A stretch of 64,000 nucleotides of DNA from the NCBI RefSeq assembly GCF_019175285.1, contig NC_056527.1:114304530-114368529 (forward strand), in the 5' to 3' direction. Each line of letters begins with the position of its first letter. The stretch's first letter is position 1. The position numbers and the translations under genes are program-made. Below are positions 1-10,613 of this stretch, piece by piece. A model generated the notes under the pieces. The model made no database searches, was not told where the DNA came from, and was given only the letters and a program-made list of their open reading frames with translations. Source of the DNA: Sceloporus undulatus (taxonomy: Eukaryota; Chordata; Lepidosauria; Squamata; Phrynosomatidae).

Positions 1-179
1 CCCCTCTATTGTAAACCGCTCGGATTCCCATGATTGGGCGATATAATAAAACCTATTATTATATTATTATTATTACTTTGCTATTGCTATAATCTTTGCT
101 TTTAATTGAACAGCTATTGAATTTTTTTTAATTTTTGAATTAATGATGTTAAACTATCCTGTTTTTGTAAATGCTGTAG

Positions 180-245
180 GCCACCTTGGAGCCTGCCTAG
201 AGAGAAAGGTGGGATAAAAATAAAATAAATAAATAAATACATCAA
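180..245 (+). repeat. LINE/SINE-type 3' tail with ATAAATAAA run
   Basis: The segment GGCCACCTTGGAGCC, then AGAGAAAGGTGGGATAAAAAT and an (AATA)n run, is the common squamate retroposon 3' end. The same tail recurs near 7415-7485 (plus) and in reverse near 4150-4240. Confidence 0.5.
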
Positions 246-691
246 CGAGATGGAGATAAATAAATATGTGAGCTGGTGGCCACCTCTGGAGCTCTTCCCA
301 TTACGTAGTGGGAAACACATGTGGCTCCCAGACAGCAGAAATTTGGCCCTTCCCTTCCTTTCACTAACGAAATCAGTTGATAAAGAACTGCAAGAAGAAG
401 CATGATGAATACACGAACAAACACTCAGAATTAAAACAGAGCGGAAAGAGACAGACATTCCCCAGCAGAATCTTGAAAAAAGAGAGAGCAAGAGAGGTAC
501 AGAAGTCACTTGCTGATCCTTTTTCTGACTTCTTTCTTTTATATACTATCAGAGTCTAACCTTGATCTTTATTCCTGGAACAAGTTGTTGTGGCTCAAGG
601 GGCTAATGCAAGATCCGGCTTTGTGCCAGACACCAAACCCAGGGCAGGGTAAGATAGGACTGAGGAGGTTGTGTATGACCAAAGTTGAGAC

Positions 692-693
<2 letters not shown>

Positions 694-766
<73 letters not shown>
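694..766 (+). repeat. compound (CA)n(GA)n microsatellite
   Basis: About 15 CA units run straight into about 20 GA units with almost no interruption. It produces spurious repeat ORFs on both strands. Confidence 0.95.
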
Positions 767-1603
767 AGTCTCTGAGCTACTCTTCCTTGCTCCAGGTCCA
801 GGGTACAGCTTTATTGGGGGGAAGAGGAAGGGGGGAATTGGGGACACCTCAAAGACACCACTAGACTCCTTTATAAACAAGGCAATAAATTCCATTCTCT
901 TATCAGGCTTAAGTTGGAACACGCTCAGAACAGAGAAATCATGGATAACTTGAACTATGCTTGTTTCCTCATGGCTCTGGCAGTTATTCAAGAGTAATAT
1001 GCCATTTCTGAGCACGGTCTCAGGCTTCCTTCTGTGGCACATCTTCCATCTATGTCAAGTTCCCATATCTCCCTAGGCTACTTGCTCCTTTACAAACAAT
1101 CCCCCTCTTGATTTACATGGAATTCACCTATAAATGGAAGCCTCAGGCTTGCATTTCCTGGGCTCCAAACATCTAGTGCAGTTGGAAACAATATGATTTC
1201 CTTCCTATTATTTTGTTCAAAAAAATCAGTTGCATACTTTCATGCATTGCTAGAAGGGTTGTTCTCAGTTTTCATTGGGTTTTAAATTTTATTTATTTGC
1301 AAAATTCCAATTCCAAGGGGCATGATCAAAGAGCCCCTTTTTAATTGAGTGGAAGGAGGTTCCATTTCAAAGTAGACCTCATAGTTTTGGGTTTCTGTCT
1401 TGAGGATGACTTTTCAGACAAAACTACTAACTAGCCAGGAGGAACAGACTAGAGAAGAATAATGGTTAAAAGCAAAGTCTATGAGCTATCTGGTGAGAAA
1501 GGTTTCAGCTCAGCCATAAACTCAGAGGGTAGCCTCAAGAAATCATCACAGTTTCTTCCTCAGCTTCCATATCTGTAAAATGGAAATAATAATGCTTGGC
1601 AGA

Positions 1604-1695
1604 GTTACTTTTTTGGGGACCACAATGCCCAGAATCACATGACTACACTAGCTGCAGTATTCTGAGAATTGTCCAAAAAACTAACTTTTCCCGGC
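1604..1695. repeat. short palindromic MITE, AGTTACTTTTTTGG ends
   Basis: The left end AGAGTTACTTTTTTGGG pairs with the right end CCAAAAAACTAACTTTT; the centre carries CCCAGAATCA. Elements with the same ends occur at about 38278-38386 and 44600-44713. Confidence 0.5.
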
Positions 1696-3289
1696 TCCTT
1701 TAATGGCCCTGTTGTTCCAAGCTGTTGTGACCAAAATAACGAATGCATCTGAAATGTTTTAGGTACTTGAGAAGGATAAGATGTGGGGAAAGAAGACATA
1801 CATCTTAAGTGCATTCTTGCTGTTATTCTTTACTCTAACCATTTGCTCTGCTCTTTGCTTGAAGACAGCAGCCTCCCTAACCCAGCATATCTGCCCATTT
1901 CTCCACGGCCGCAACCATCTTTCATGTCTGACCCAGAGGCCCATGGCTTCTTTGGGCAGCGCATTCCTGTGTGTTGCAACAGGAGTGGTTTTGGGGTGAG
2001 CCTGACGCTTGCATTTCTCACCAGCTGGATCCAGACAACAGCTGCCGATTCAGCATACTGACTCTGCTGAAGTCACTCGTTTCCTGAGAGAGACCCAGAA
2101 TTACCCAGAGGGAGCAAAGAGGAACAGAGAGAGATGCTGCATGGAGCAACTCAAGCTGGAGATCACGAGTCTCTGAGTCAGAAGGCACAATATGAAAACA
2201 GGTTCCTTTGGAGCATGTGCAGAGTGTCTTCTCCTCCCTGTTGGTTAACTAATGTTTATCTCAGTCATACCAAAGCAAGAGGCAACAACCTCCAGCTGAG
2301 TTTCAAATGTTAAGTCCCAAGCATACACAGACTTGCCCATATTCAACGTTTCTTTTTTCGGCCACTTTCTCCCACAGGACAGAAGGAACTGAGATCAGGA
2401 CTCCTGTGGGTTTTCTTGGCATTCTGGCAGAGGAGAAGGAGGCTTAAGTGGGCTGCCTTGAAGAGGGAGGAATCCTTGAAGGTCTGTTCAGGTGGAATTC
2501 CAACTGATGAAACTCAGCTCCAGTTTGGAAGAACAAGGGGAAAGTTTTGCCTGGCTTAGTCTTTTAAAAGCCTCAGAAAACAAGCAACTGATAAAAATCA
2601 GAGGAGCCACCTTGAAGAGGTTAATCCCAGATGCATGATCCGTGTGCTCTGGTTAAGCAGGGAAACAAGATTAGCTAGAGGGAGCAAAGAGGGGGGCAGA
2701 AGTTGATCTAATCTGAGAAAACAGACCCATCCATCGGTTAGGGTCAGGGGTTTGTCGCCCAAACCTAGGAAAGGCGTGGAAGACAGTAGTTAGGGTTATG
2801 TTAGGAGTCAGGATTCCTGGGTCTCAGAACCACTTCTAAAAGGTGCAAGGGAAAGGCCCTTTATGGTCTTTTCTACAAAGATCCAAAAACACAGGGTTTT
2901 CTCCTCTTACTCCCATGTAGTCAAAACCATGTCCAAGGAAGGCAAGTGTTGCACAGGACGGGAAGCAAAGTCAGGGAAAAGATAAAGGAACAATGAAAGA
3001 TTAGATAATGGGGGCAAAGAAGAGTTTGCCCTTCAACCTACCTGAAGCTTGAATGAACCTTGGCATTGCGAGAGGCTTTTTTATTTTCAAAATGCCTGCC
3101 CAGCCCATGCACATGCTTGCTCTAGAAGACCGAAAGATCTTGGGGGGCAGGTTTGACTACAACCCCCCAAATCCCCTGGCCAGCAAACTGGTGAGGGATT
3201 CTGGCAGTTGCACTCCAAAAGAGGTCCTTTCCCAGGTGCAGAACCCACAGGTTCCCTCCCCTACAATGCCCCTCACCAGTGGTACTCAC

Positions 3290-3806
3290 AGATGCAAGCA
3301 GCTGCCAAGAGCCGACTGGCCAGGTAAGGTGCCTCACAGGAAGGGAAAAAAGGTTGCACCAGATAGTTGGCAAAGGTGATGGCGATGACTGCCTGGCTGG
3401 TGGGCTCAATAATAAGAAGGGATGTCCAGAGCCGGATGAAGGCTGGCAGCTCCCCGAAAGCTTCCAGAATATAGGCATAACTGGCTCCTGATTTCTTGAT
3501 GGTGGTGCCCAGTTCAGCATAGCAGAGAGCCCCAAAGACTGAAAAAAGTCCTCCCACAGCCCAGACAACGAGAGAGAGGCCATAAGAGTCACTGTAGACC
3601 AAGACTCCCTTGGGTGAGACAAAGATGCCCGAACCAATCATGTTGCCCACAATCAAGCAGACACCGTTGAGCAGGGAGATTTCCTTCTTCAGCTTCATGG
3701 AGTCTTTGGGGGGTTGGCGAGAGGAGGTCGAGGTTCCATTGGGTACCGTCTTGGCCGGGTGGTCTTCCTGGGCGGCCACCACAGCGTAGGTGGTGTTGTT
3801 GGTCAT
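3290..3806 (-). CDS. SLC7A7: SLC7A7 (y+LAT1) first coding exon, partial gene
   Basis: This exon encodes the N-terminal 172 residues of a light-chain amino-acid transporter, the y+LAT1 subunit that pairs with SLC3A2 (4F2hc) at the basolateral membrane to exchange cationic for neutral amino acids. After a variable N-terminus ([13 protein letters not shown]) comes [19 protein letters not shown], then [13 protein letters not shown], the unwound GSGIF segment of TM1 that binds substrate in APC-family carriers. TM2 ([20 protein letters not shown]) and TM3 ([17 protein letters not shown]) follow. The exon ends in ...AAACI plus one base at a GTGAGT donor (3289-3284). The start is the first Met, 59 nt after a candidate acceptor. 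SLC7A6 is the closest alternative; adjacency to MRPL52 and MMP14 favours SLC7A7. Residues GELPAF before TM3 differ from the GGFLAF I recall in human and resemble xCT. Later exons lie outside the window. Confidence 0.9.
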
Positions 3807-3865
3807 AGCTTGCCAAGGAGATGGACAACTCAGTTACAGACTTTGCCTCTAGGAGGCAGCAGACC
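3807..3865 (-). other. SLC7A7: SLC7A7 5' UTR part of the first coding exon
   Basis: On the minus strand a TTTTTTACC...TTTGCAG acceptor ends at 3866, so the exon probably runs from 3865 into the coding start at 3806. The 59 nt contain no upstream ATG. The acceptor pyrimidine tract is short, so this is a prediction. Confidence 0.5.
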
Positions 3866-4149
3866 CTGCAAATATTTTGGTAAAAAATGGTTAAGAGGTT
3901 GAGGAGGATCAATCTAGTTTACTCAAGCGAGAAGGAAACTGGATTGGGAGCATTCACTATACTCAGATGGAGGCAAATATTAACATGGGGATGGAGATGT
4001 TCCTCTGACTCTCAAATAGGGGAATTCAGACCTGGCTCTCACCTCTGGTTCATCTGAACAGCTGGGGGAAAAAAGACTCTCATTTCTCTATTTCCCAAAA
4101 GTCTCACAATCAGAGTGTTTTAGCCCGGTATTCAGGTTGTTGCCTCGAG

Positions 4150-4240
4150 GCTATCACCTTTTTTATTTATTTACAGTATTTATTTATTTATTTATTTTAT
4201 TCCCTTTTTTTACCACCTTTCTCCCAAAAAGGGAACTGCC
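4150..4240 (-). repeat. LINE/SINE-type 3' tail, reverse orientation
   Basis: A (TTTA)n run followed by CCACCTTTCTCCCAAAAAGG is the reverse complement of the tail at 180-245. Confidence 0.45.
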
Positions 4241-4268
4241 ACTTATTTGGGTATCTAAGAGTTTAGGG

Positions 4269-4482
4269 TGCTGTAGTGGTTTGAGTGTGACTCTGGAGCC
4301 TAGGGCTCAAATCCCAGCTCAGCCATGTAAACCAGACCCACTGGGCAAGTCACACTCTCTCAGCCTCAGAGGATGGCAATGGGAAACCCCTTCTGAAGAA
4401 GCTTGCCAAGAAAACCCCGTGATAGGTTCACCTTAGGGTAGCCATAAGTCGGAAACAACTTGAAGGCACACAGCAGCAACAA
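4269..4482 (+). repeat. tRNA-headed SINE with ACA-type tail
   Basis: The head has an A-box-like TAGTGGTTTGAG and a B-box-like GGCTCAAATCCC. The body reads GTCACACTCTCTCAGCCTC, and the 3' end reads CATAAGTCGGAAACAACTTG, AAGGCACACAGCAGCAAC. It is nearly full length and fits the ACA-type SINE known from lizards. It lies between the SLC7A7 coding exon and its candidate 5' exon. Confidence 0.75.
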
Positions 4483-4736
4483 TAAAAAAGAGTTTAGGAA
4501 CCAGGAGCTAAGTGTTCTGCCGAGGAAGAGGGAAGTGGTGGCTAGTGGCTAGGATGCATGGGCTGGGAGTTAAGCTTTGTGGTTTCAGCTATAAGAGCAC
4601 AATAAGGCTCGCAGACCAGGATAGATGATGGTTAAGTATCCTGAGTTATTTAGTCTCTCTATAAGGGAATTTTTTAGGAGCAGAGAGAGGCAAGGCTGGG
4701 GATGATGGGAGAGATACACACAGACAAGACACTCAC

Positions 4737-4800
4737 CGTTCCAGGTTCAGCTTCCCCTACTTCAAGCCCAACCAAACTCACGCCAGCTTAGGAATAAAGA
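4737..4800 (-). other. SLC7A7: candidate 5' noncoding exon of SLC7A7
   Basis: Read leftwards, CTGGAACG|gtgagtgtct at 4744-4727 is a strong splice donor with no coding frame before it. A TTAAAAG TATA-like box near 4828 would put a start site at about 4800. Position upstream of the coding exon fits a noncoding first exon. The right edge is a guess. Confidence 0.35.
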
Positions 4801-5401
4801 GAAAGAAGCTGCCGGGACAGCACTTTTAACTTGAGGAACTACCCAGGGTTGCAAGGGGGGCGGGGAGAGGGGGGTATGGGAGGATGAGCCATTGACTGGG
4901 TCCAAGGTCCAATTGGTGCCAGGTGGGGGCAGGGGGAGCCTACCTCAGCAGGACAGGAGATAAGGGGCTGGCAAATCTCCCCAGGGCCATGCCCTCTGTG
5001 AACAGTAGCAAGCAATTTCCTCAAGACATGTCTCTTCCCCTTCGCTCACTTTCTCTCTTGCACAGCAGCAGTGGCTTCCTGCAGCAGTCTGGCTGCCAGG
5101 TTTCCAAACCGCACAGAGTTCTTCTGCAGAGAAAAGAAGAGACCGGTGCCAATCAAAGGCTTGCTATTCATTTACCCATCAAAAACCAGTTAAAAATAAA
5201 AGGACTCAGCCAGGGCAGGCTGGCAAGCTGTTTTGAGGAAGTTTCCTCCAACTCTCCTTTGTATCTTTTAGCAGTGCAGTCTAGAAGAAGCAGCAAGAAA
5301 TGATGCTAAGTTTTCATATTCAGTTTATTCACAGGTTTTATATGCTTAAGGGATGTATAACAGGTACTAAAATGAAAGGCAAGCCAGGATCCAGAGCAAT
5401 T

Positions 5402-5800
5402 TACACAGTTGGCCCTGCATATCTACATTTTTTCTTATCCATGGATTCAAACATCCATGGCTTGAAAATATATATACTGTATTTTTAATATATACATTCC
5501 AAAGAGGTTTTCTTAGGCCAGGAATAGTCAGGAGTGGTTTTATCAGTTTCTTCCTCTGAAATACAGTGGGCCCTTGGTATCCGCTGGTGTTTGGTTCCAG
5601 GATCTGCCGTGGATACCAAAATCTGTGGATACTCAAGTCCCATTACATAGAATGGCACAGTGAAATGGTGTCCCTTATATAAAATGGGAAAATCAAGATT
5701 TGCTTTTTGGAATGTATATATTTTAAAAATATGTTTCAAGCTGTGGATGCTTGCATCGGTGGATAAAGAATCCATGGATGGTGAACCAGTTGGCCCTCCA
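5402..5800. repeat. two adjoining mariner/Tigger-like nonautonomous elements
   Basis: CAGTTGGCCCTGCATATCTA at 5409 opens a first, truncated copy with CCATGGATTCAAACATCCA. From about 5563 a second copy starts CAGTGGGCCCTTGGTATCC and runs through GGTTCCAGGATCTGCC, ATACTCAAGTCCCATTA and GGTGTCCCTTATATAAAATG to CAGTTGGCCCTCC at about 5790. The CAGTNGGCCCTC ends match the Tigger/MER-type TIRs I know from mammals. Confidence 0.65.
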
Positions 5801-6100
5801 CATTTACTTTTGAGGCTTTGATTATTCACGGATTTAATATATGATCTCCATGAACCACTAGGTCCTTGAGCACCACTCTATGGCCAACTTAGACATAGAG
5901 ATTCCTAGATGGAACACTTCTCTAGGCATCTGTAGGTCCTCTAGCACAATTCTATGGTCACGGCTGGTGGATGTTGGCCACAGAATTGCACTGGAGGACC
6001 TAGAAATTCTTTCAGATTTAAAAAAAATAGTGTGGTTTTTGTTTTCAGTTTTTCAACTTTCATGGGGGTCCTGTGTCAAATGTAGAGGGCCCAGTATATA
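5800..6100. repeat. DNA-transposon relic, same family as 12143-12475
   Basis: GGCTTTGATTATTCACGGAT at the left and CATGGGGGTCCTGTGTCAAA at the right bracket inverted halves around CACTCTATGG and ACAATTCTATGG. The same layout occurs at 12143-12475. It abuts the Tigger-like pair. Confidence 0.55.
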
Positions 6101-6111
6101 GTTTTTTTGTT

Positions 6112-6300
6112 TGCTATTAAGTGCCTTTGAGTGGGCCTCGATTCATGGCAACCCAGTGGATGAGATACCTCTGACACACTATGTCCTCAATCGCTTTGCA
6201 TAGTTCCTTCAGGCTCCTAGTTGTAGCCTCCTTGATTGAATCTATCCATCTGGTACGTGGTATACCTCTTTTTCTCCTACCCTCTGCCTTTCCAAGCATT
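6112..6300 (-). repeat. BovB (RTE) LINE 3' end fragment
   Basis: The minus strand encodes MLGKAEGRRKRGIPRTRWID SIKEAT, a degraded form of the BovB ORF C-terminus (GKIEGRRRRGRxRMRWLD in ruminant BovB). Parallel copies lie at 29119-29370 and 60067-61010. Confidence 0.75.
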
Positions 6301-6516
6301 ATTGTAAGCTGAATCCTAAAACCACATAAGTAATTAAATGTTTAATCTAAGCATTCAAACCAAGACTCCCAAGTTCCTCTTTGCTGGGGTCAGACTAGAT
6401 GCTCTCAAGGTATGGTTTTCTATGATGAAGACATTTTCACATTTAAAGGCCCAAAGTCAATGATCATTAGCAAACTAGAGTTCACCTATATTGATGGTGG
6501 GGGTGAGGATAAATAG

Positions 6517-6828
6517 GAGATTATTGCATGCAAAGATAAAGTGACTTACCCCTGCCGGGATACAGTCACTTATGGGATGCAATTGGGAATTATTGCACTA
6601 AAAATGCTGCCAGGCGACTGCATCTCGGCTGCATCCCGAGATGCATTTGCAAACTGCTGATTTGCAAGCCATTGAGCACGACTGGGAGCCGGGATGCAGC
6701 CAGGATGCAGTCACCCGCTAGCATCAGCGAAATTTTTAGTGTGATAAATCCCGATTGCATCCCATAAGCGACTGTATCCCAGCAGGACTAACTCACTTTA
6801 TTTTTGCATGTGATAATCTCCTAAGGGT
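6517..6828. repeat. 310-bp palindromic MITE with about 100-bp terminal inverted repeats
   Basis: The left end TAGGAGATTATTGCATGCAA pairs with the right end TGCATGTGATAATCTCCTA. Inside, GGGATACAGTCACTTATGGG pairs with CCCATAAGCGACTGTATCCC. The whole folds into one long hairpin. No coding capacity; family not recognised. Confidence 0.7.
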
Positions 6829-7099
6829 GGGAACTGGCCTTGGCCAGCCTGAAATGTTACAGATACTGTGGCAGCTTCTGGGAAGCTGCTAAGAACTATG
6901 GCTCCCTCTGCCATTTACTGTTACATTTGGGCAATATCGGCTGGCTAAGGGAAAGTAAAGGGGATGCTCAATTGCTGTTTGTTAAAAACTAAGGCCAAGT
7001 AGACACATGATGTGCCGAATGAAGCCATGAGACTCTCAGCAATGTACACGTGAACCTTTAGTCGCCTGTAATGTAAGTCTGTAAGTCTTATTATATTTA

Positions 7100-7490
7100 G
7101 ATCAAATGATAATTAACTTAGGCTTTTAGCAGCTTCGGTTATTGATGAGGGGAATATAGGTCGGAATATTTAAATATTTATTTTAATCGCTTAATAGTTT
7201 AATATATTTTTAATATTTAATATTTAATTAAATATGCCTGTATTAAATCCAGTTTTTATATTTAAATATTAAAACAATATAATAATAATAATAATAATAA
7301 TAACAACAACAAAACAATAATAAGTGTCATACTGAACATGATCAGGCTTGCTTTGTACGACTATTTTGTTTGAATTTTACTGTGATGTTCTTCACTTTTG
7401 TTTTGTTTTGTCTGTGAGCCGCCTTGGGTCCTTTCTGGGAGAAAGGCGGCATAGAAAAGAAGTAAAAATAAATAAATACATAAACCCCAA
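7100..7490. repeat. AT-rich stretch ending in a retroposon 3' tail
   Basis: 7160-7320 is AT-rich low complexity with a short (AAT)n run. 7415-7485 carries GAGCCGCCTTGGGTCCTTTC and AGAAAGGCGGCATAG with an AAATAAATA tail, the same 3' end as at 180-245. Confidence 0.5.
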
Positions 7491-7560
7491 ATTTACATGC
7501 TATTTAAGTATCAAAGAACTGCCCTGCTGCCTCTGACAGTAGTTCGTTACCAGGGGCGAC

Positions 7561-7576
7561 GGTTTCCTTGGCAACC
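7561..7576. promoter_or_regulatory. RFX-type X-box
   Basis: GGTTTCCTTGGCAACC is a near-palindromic match to the RFX consensus GTTNCCNNGGNAAC. It sits 6 bp before the first YY1-like motif of the block upstream of MRPL52. Confidence 0.55.
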
Positions 7577-7581
7577 TGTAT

Positions 7582-8273
7582 CCAAGATGGCGGCCCGAGA
7601 AGCAGTTGACCACTTCCAAAATGGCGGGAAAACTACTTCCGCCCGTAGGAACGTATCCACTAAGGGAGCCTTAGACTGCCTTTTTTTAAAGGGTAGGTGA
7701 ATCAAGTCTTTGTAAAAGGCCAAAAATAGAAGTGTTAAGACGGCTAGGAAACCTCATCCGTCATAAAGACAGTAGGTATCTGGACGGAAATTGATCAACG
7801 GAGGAAAATTCCCTAGTCCAAGATGGCGGAGAAAGAGGGTTTTTCAAAATGGCGGCCACCTCAGTTTCCGGTCATAACATCCGGGCTTTCCGTTCTTCCA
7901 CCAAAATGGCTGCTCCCATGGAGACCAGAAGAATACGTTTACAGTTCAGAAAAACCAACGCTTCTAGCTCCCAAAGGCCACCCAGAGGCTTCTGGGATAC
8001 TATAACCATCCTCAAACCAACTCTAGTACGCAGCCTTCAGATGTTTTCCCCACTAGAGATAGTGGAAACAATCCGTACAAAATGGCGTCCCCCGTAATGT
8101 GACGTCACTAACCTTCCTTCCGGCCAGAAGCGGCGGTTCCCTCGCTGGCAATGCTTTTAAAATGGCGGCGCACAGGGCGGTGTGCTTTCAAAATGGCGGC
8201 TCCCATTGCCGAAGGTTCCGTACAGCCGCTTGGAAAGCCAGCGTTTCGCCTTTGGGATCCTCAAAATGGCCGC
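7582..8273. promoter_or_regulatory. array of nine YY1-like AANATGGC motifs upstream of MRPL52
   Basis: CCAAGATGGCGGC-type motifs occur at 7582-7594, 7616-7628, 7818-7830, 7844-7856, 7901-7913, 8077-8089, 8156-8169, 8188-8200 and 8261-8273, all on the plus strand. Three are CCAAGATGGCGG or CAAAATGGCGGC, very close to the YY1 consensus. The last overlaps the MRPL52 ATG. YY1 motifs just downstream of start sites are typical of nuclear genes for mitochondrial proteins. ETS-like TTCCGG/TTCCGC sites are scattered among them. No TATA box is seen. The sequence between the motifs is not an obvious tandem repeat. Confidence 0.6.
8100..8107. promoter_or_regulatory. perfect CRE palindrome TGACGTCA
   Basis: TGACGTCA is the full CREB/ATF site, 159 bp before the MRPL52 ATG and 10 bp before an ETS-like CTTCCGG. 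Both are common in housekeeping promoters. Confidence 0.6.
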
Positions 8274-8293
8274 TTGCGTGACTCGGAGGCTCG
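8266..8293 (+). CDS. MRPL52: MRPL52 coding exon 1
   Basis: This short exon encodes MAACVTRRL plus the first base of Gly, ending at a CTCG|gtagga donor. MRPL52 is mL52 of the mitochondrial large ribosomal subunit and is imported into the matrix; the basic Met-Ala-Ala start fits the beginning of a targeting peptide. The ATG lies in a TCAAAATGGCCGC context. Human MRPL52 also starts MAA and breaks early into an intron. The phase (1) joins exactly to the exon at 10614. Being only 28 nt, it is identified by phase, donor, promoter context and residues together. Confidence 0.75.
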
Positions 8294-8461
8294 GTAGGAC
8301 TTGGCTGGCGGCGGGAGGAATGAACGGAGTGGCTGGGAGGAAGGGCTGAGCAGAGTAATCCTAGGCCCAGAAGGAAAGCCAATAGAGGTCAATGGGGCTG
8401 GCTCCTAGCATCTGATTATAGACGTGTTTTTGGGGTTCCTAAACAACTCAGTGGGGCTTAA

Positions 8462-9005
8462 AACACAACAAAATAAATAGAATACAATATAAAATGAAAT
8501 AAAATGTTATCAAATAAAATAAAATATATACAATAAAATACAATACAATAAATAAAATAACATTTTATAAAGTAAAATAAAATAAATACAGTACAATAAA
8601 TAAAATAAAATATATAAAATAAAATGTAATACAATAACATATATTTAAAATAATTAAAATATAATAAAATAAATACAATATAACATTTTATATTTATATA
8701 TTATTATAAAATAATAATTATTATAATAATAAGATTTATTTCTATTTTGCCTTTTCCCGATAGGGAAATTGTATGTGAAATAAAATATATGCAATAAAAT
8801 GCAACACGATAAATAAAATAAAGTGAAATTTTATAAAATAAAATAAAATTTTATAAAGTAAATACAATAAAATAAATGTAATACAATAAAATACAATACC
8901 ATAAAATTTTATAAAGTAAAGTAAAATACAAAAATAATAAATACAATCAAATAAAATAGAATAGAATAAATACAATAAAATATAATAATAACAATAATTT
9001 AAAAT
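8462..9005. repeat. diverged (ATAAA/ATACA)n low-complexity array
   Basis: About 540 bp is almost entirely AAAATA/ACAATA pentamer and decamer variants on the plus strand, broken only by a short unique segment near 8735-8775. It creates long spurious minus-strand ORFs rich in F, Y and I. Confidence 0.9.
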
Positions 9006-9629
9006 ACAGAGGACCTTGGCCTGATTGCAATATGCATAACTGTTGGAGTTAACTTACTGCTTGGCCCTGTTCTGTCGCCTCCTGTTTGCATAGAAAGGGA
9101 AATGGCATTCTGCTTTCTTATAACATTCTGCTAATAGTCTTCTTGGTGCTATCAGTGCCAAGAGCTTGCTTCTGAGAGAGTCTGTATCATTCCTGTGTAG
9201 TTAAGAAGCCCTCCTGTTTATGACTTTGAACGTGAGGTGCATTGTGTTTATACGATGTACTTAACAAAACCCACCAAACAGTGATACCTTTATTGGCCAG
9301 CTCAAAAGGCTTGTTGCAATCAGCTTTCAAAGCTTCACTGGATTCTCCATCAGGCAAAGTGCTACAAGCCAAACAGGAGGAAAAAATGGAGATGTTAGGA
9401 AGAGGCCTGCATTCTGTTGTTTCTGTCTTTAGTTAAGATGGCACCAGGAGGGTAAGTTTTGCAGGCTGCTCCTCTTCCTTCTGGCCATGTAGCTACTAGC
9501 TGTGTCTGTTGTTGGCCGTCTGGGAACTGGGAGTTTGCTAAATGGCCAACACAGCTACCCCTGCATATTTTCTGGATTGTGAGAAACCACATTGTAGCTG
9601 CAACAGGGAGACCCTAAAGAGCACTAACA

Positions 9630-9783
9630 CTACAAATCCTTGGATTTGTAGTTTTGTGGAGCACCAGCAGTATTTGGCAGCAAAGGCTGAAGACCGCATA
9701 AAACTACAAATCCCAGGATTCCATAGGTTGCGGCTGCGGCACTAAAAGTGGCGTGATTTCTACAGTGTAGATGAAGCCCTAGA
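9630..9783. repeat. diverged palindromic MITE, family A
   Basis: Paired ACTACAAATC and GATTTGTAGTTTTGTGG arms and the right end GATTTCTACAGTGTAGATG relate it to the family described at 10077-10297. Confidence 0.5.
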
Positions 9784-9786
9784 TCG

Positions 9787-9945
9787 TGATGGTGAATGTT
9801 TTAGAGGCCGGGTGCCCAAACTGCAATGCAAAACCCACTTATTTATTGCAAAGTGCCACATCCCTCTGGCGAACTCTGTGTTGGGGTGAGGGCTCTGAGT
9901 GCCACCTCTGACACTCGTGCCATAGGTTCGCCACCACTGCCCTAG
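9787..9945. repeat. hAT-like DNA-transposon relic
   Basis: GGTGAATGTTTTAGAGGCCG at the left and ATAGGTTCGCCACCACTGCC at the right fit the TGGCGAACCT-type ends of short nonautonomous hAT elements. Confidence 0.4.
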
Positions 9946-9954
9946 ATGTCCTGC

Positions 9955-10070
9955 TTTTTTTTATCCTCCCAACAACCCTGTGAGGTAGGTCAAGCTGAGA
10001 GAATAACTGTCCCAAGGTTTCCCAGTTTTGTGGATTTCATGAGTCCCAGCCCAGCACTCTATATAGTAGT
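9955..10070 (-). repeat. MIR-like CORE-SINE fragment
   Basis: ATCCTCCCAACAACCCTGTG, AGGTAGGTCAAGCTGAGAGA and CCCAAGGTTTCCCAG are the typical MIR/CORE-SINE core in reverse orientation. Confidence 0.5.
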
Positions 10071-10076
10071 CTCACA

Positions 10077-10297
10077 GGGTGCATCTGCACTGTAGAAATA
10101 ATGTAGTTTGACCCCACTTTAGATGCTTTAGCTCCCTTCTATGGTATCTTAGGATTTGTAGTTTTACAAGGTCTTTAGCCTTCTCTGCCAAAGGGTGCTG
10201 GTGCCTCAACAAACCATAAATCCCAGGATTCTGTAGGATGGAGTCATGGCAGTTCAAGTGGTATCAAACTGCATTATTTCTACAGTGCAGATGCACA
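10077..10297. repeat. palindromic MITE, family A
   Basis: GGTGCATCTGCACTGTAGAA at the left pairs with TTCTACAGTGCAGATGCAC at the right. Inner arms carry GGATTTGTAGTTTTAC and the reverse AAACCATAAATCCCAGGATT. About 220 bp with no ORF. This is the clearest copy of the most frequent DNA element in the window. Confidence 0.75.
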
Positions 10298-10613
10298 CTC
10301 AAGTCTCAAACAGCAGCTTCTTCCATAATAGTTGTATTGATCTATTTTGCTGTTTTGATGTAATTGAAACCAAGATCATATATGGAAGGTTTGGTTACTG
10401 TCAAGCATGTTTAAATTTGGCAATAAATGCAGTTGTTAAATGGCTTCAGACATGGATGGTCCACAGTCCAAGCAGGAAAGTGCTTTACTCTGAAATAGTA
10501 GGTGGGGAACCCTGCTGCCCCCTCACTAAGATCATAACCAGTTTTTGCTTTCAGTAGGTGCACTATTTTGTTATTCGGTCATGCATTTTCTCTTTCTACC
10601 TTCTTACTTCTAG

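Larger units (their letters stand above)
1..3289. other. SLC7A7 intron downstream of the first coding exon
   Basis: No exon was recognised. The stretch holds a LINE/SINE-type 3' tail (about 180-245), a CA/GA microsatellite (694-766) and a short palindromic element (about 1604-1695). The remainder, including 770-1600 and 1700-3290, looks like unique intron. Confidence 0.6.
8294..10613. other. MRPL52 intron 1
   Basis: Contents: a TAAAA-rich low-complexity array (8462-9005), unique sequence 9005-9600, diverged palindromic and hAT-like relics (9630-9945), a MIR-like core fragment (about 9955-10070), a full palindromic MITE (10077-10297), and about 300 bp without recognised features before exon 2. 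Confidence 0.6.

Noticed and set aside
8458-8975. Phe/Tyr/Ile-rich minus-strand frames
   Set aside because: Direct translation of the TAAAA-type low-complexity array.
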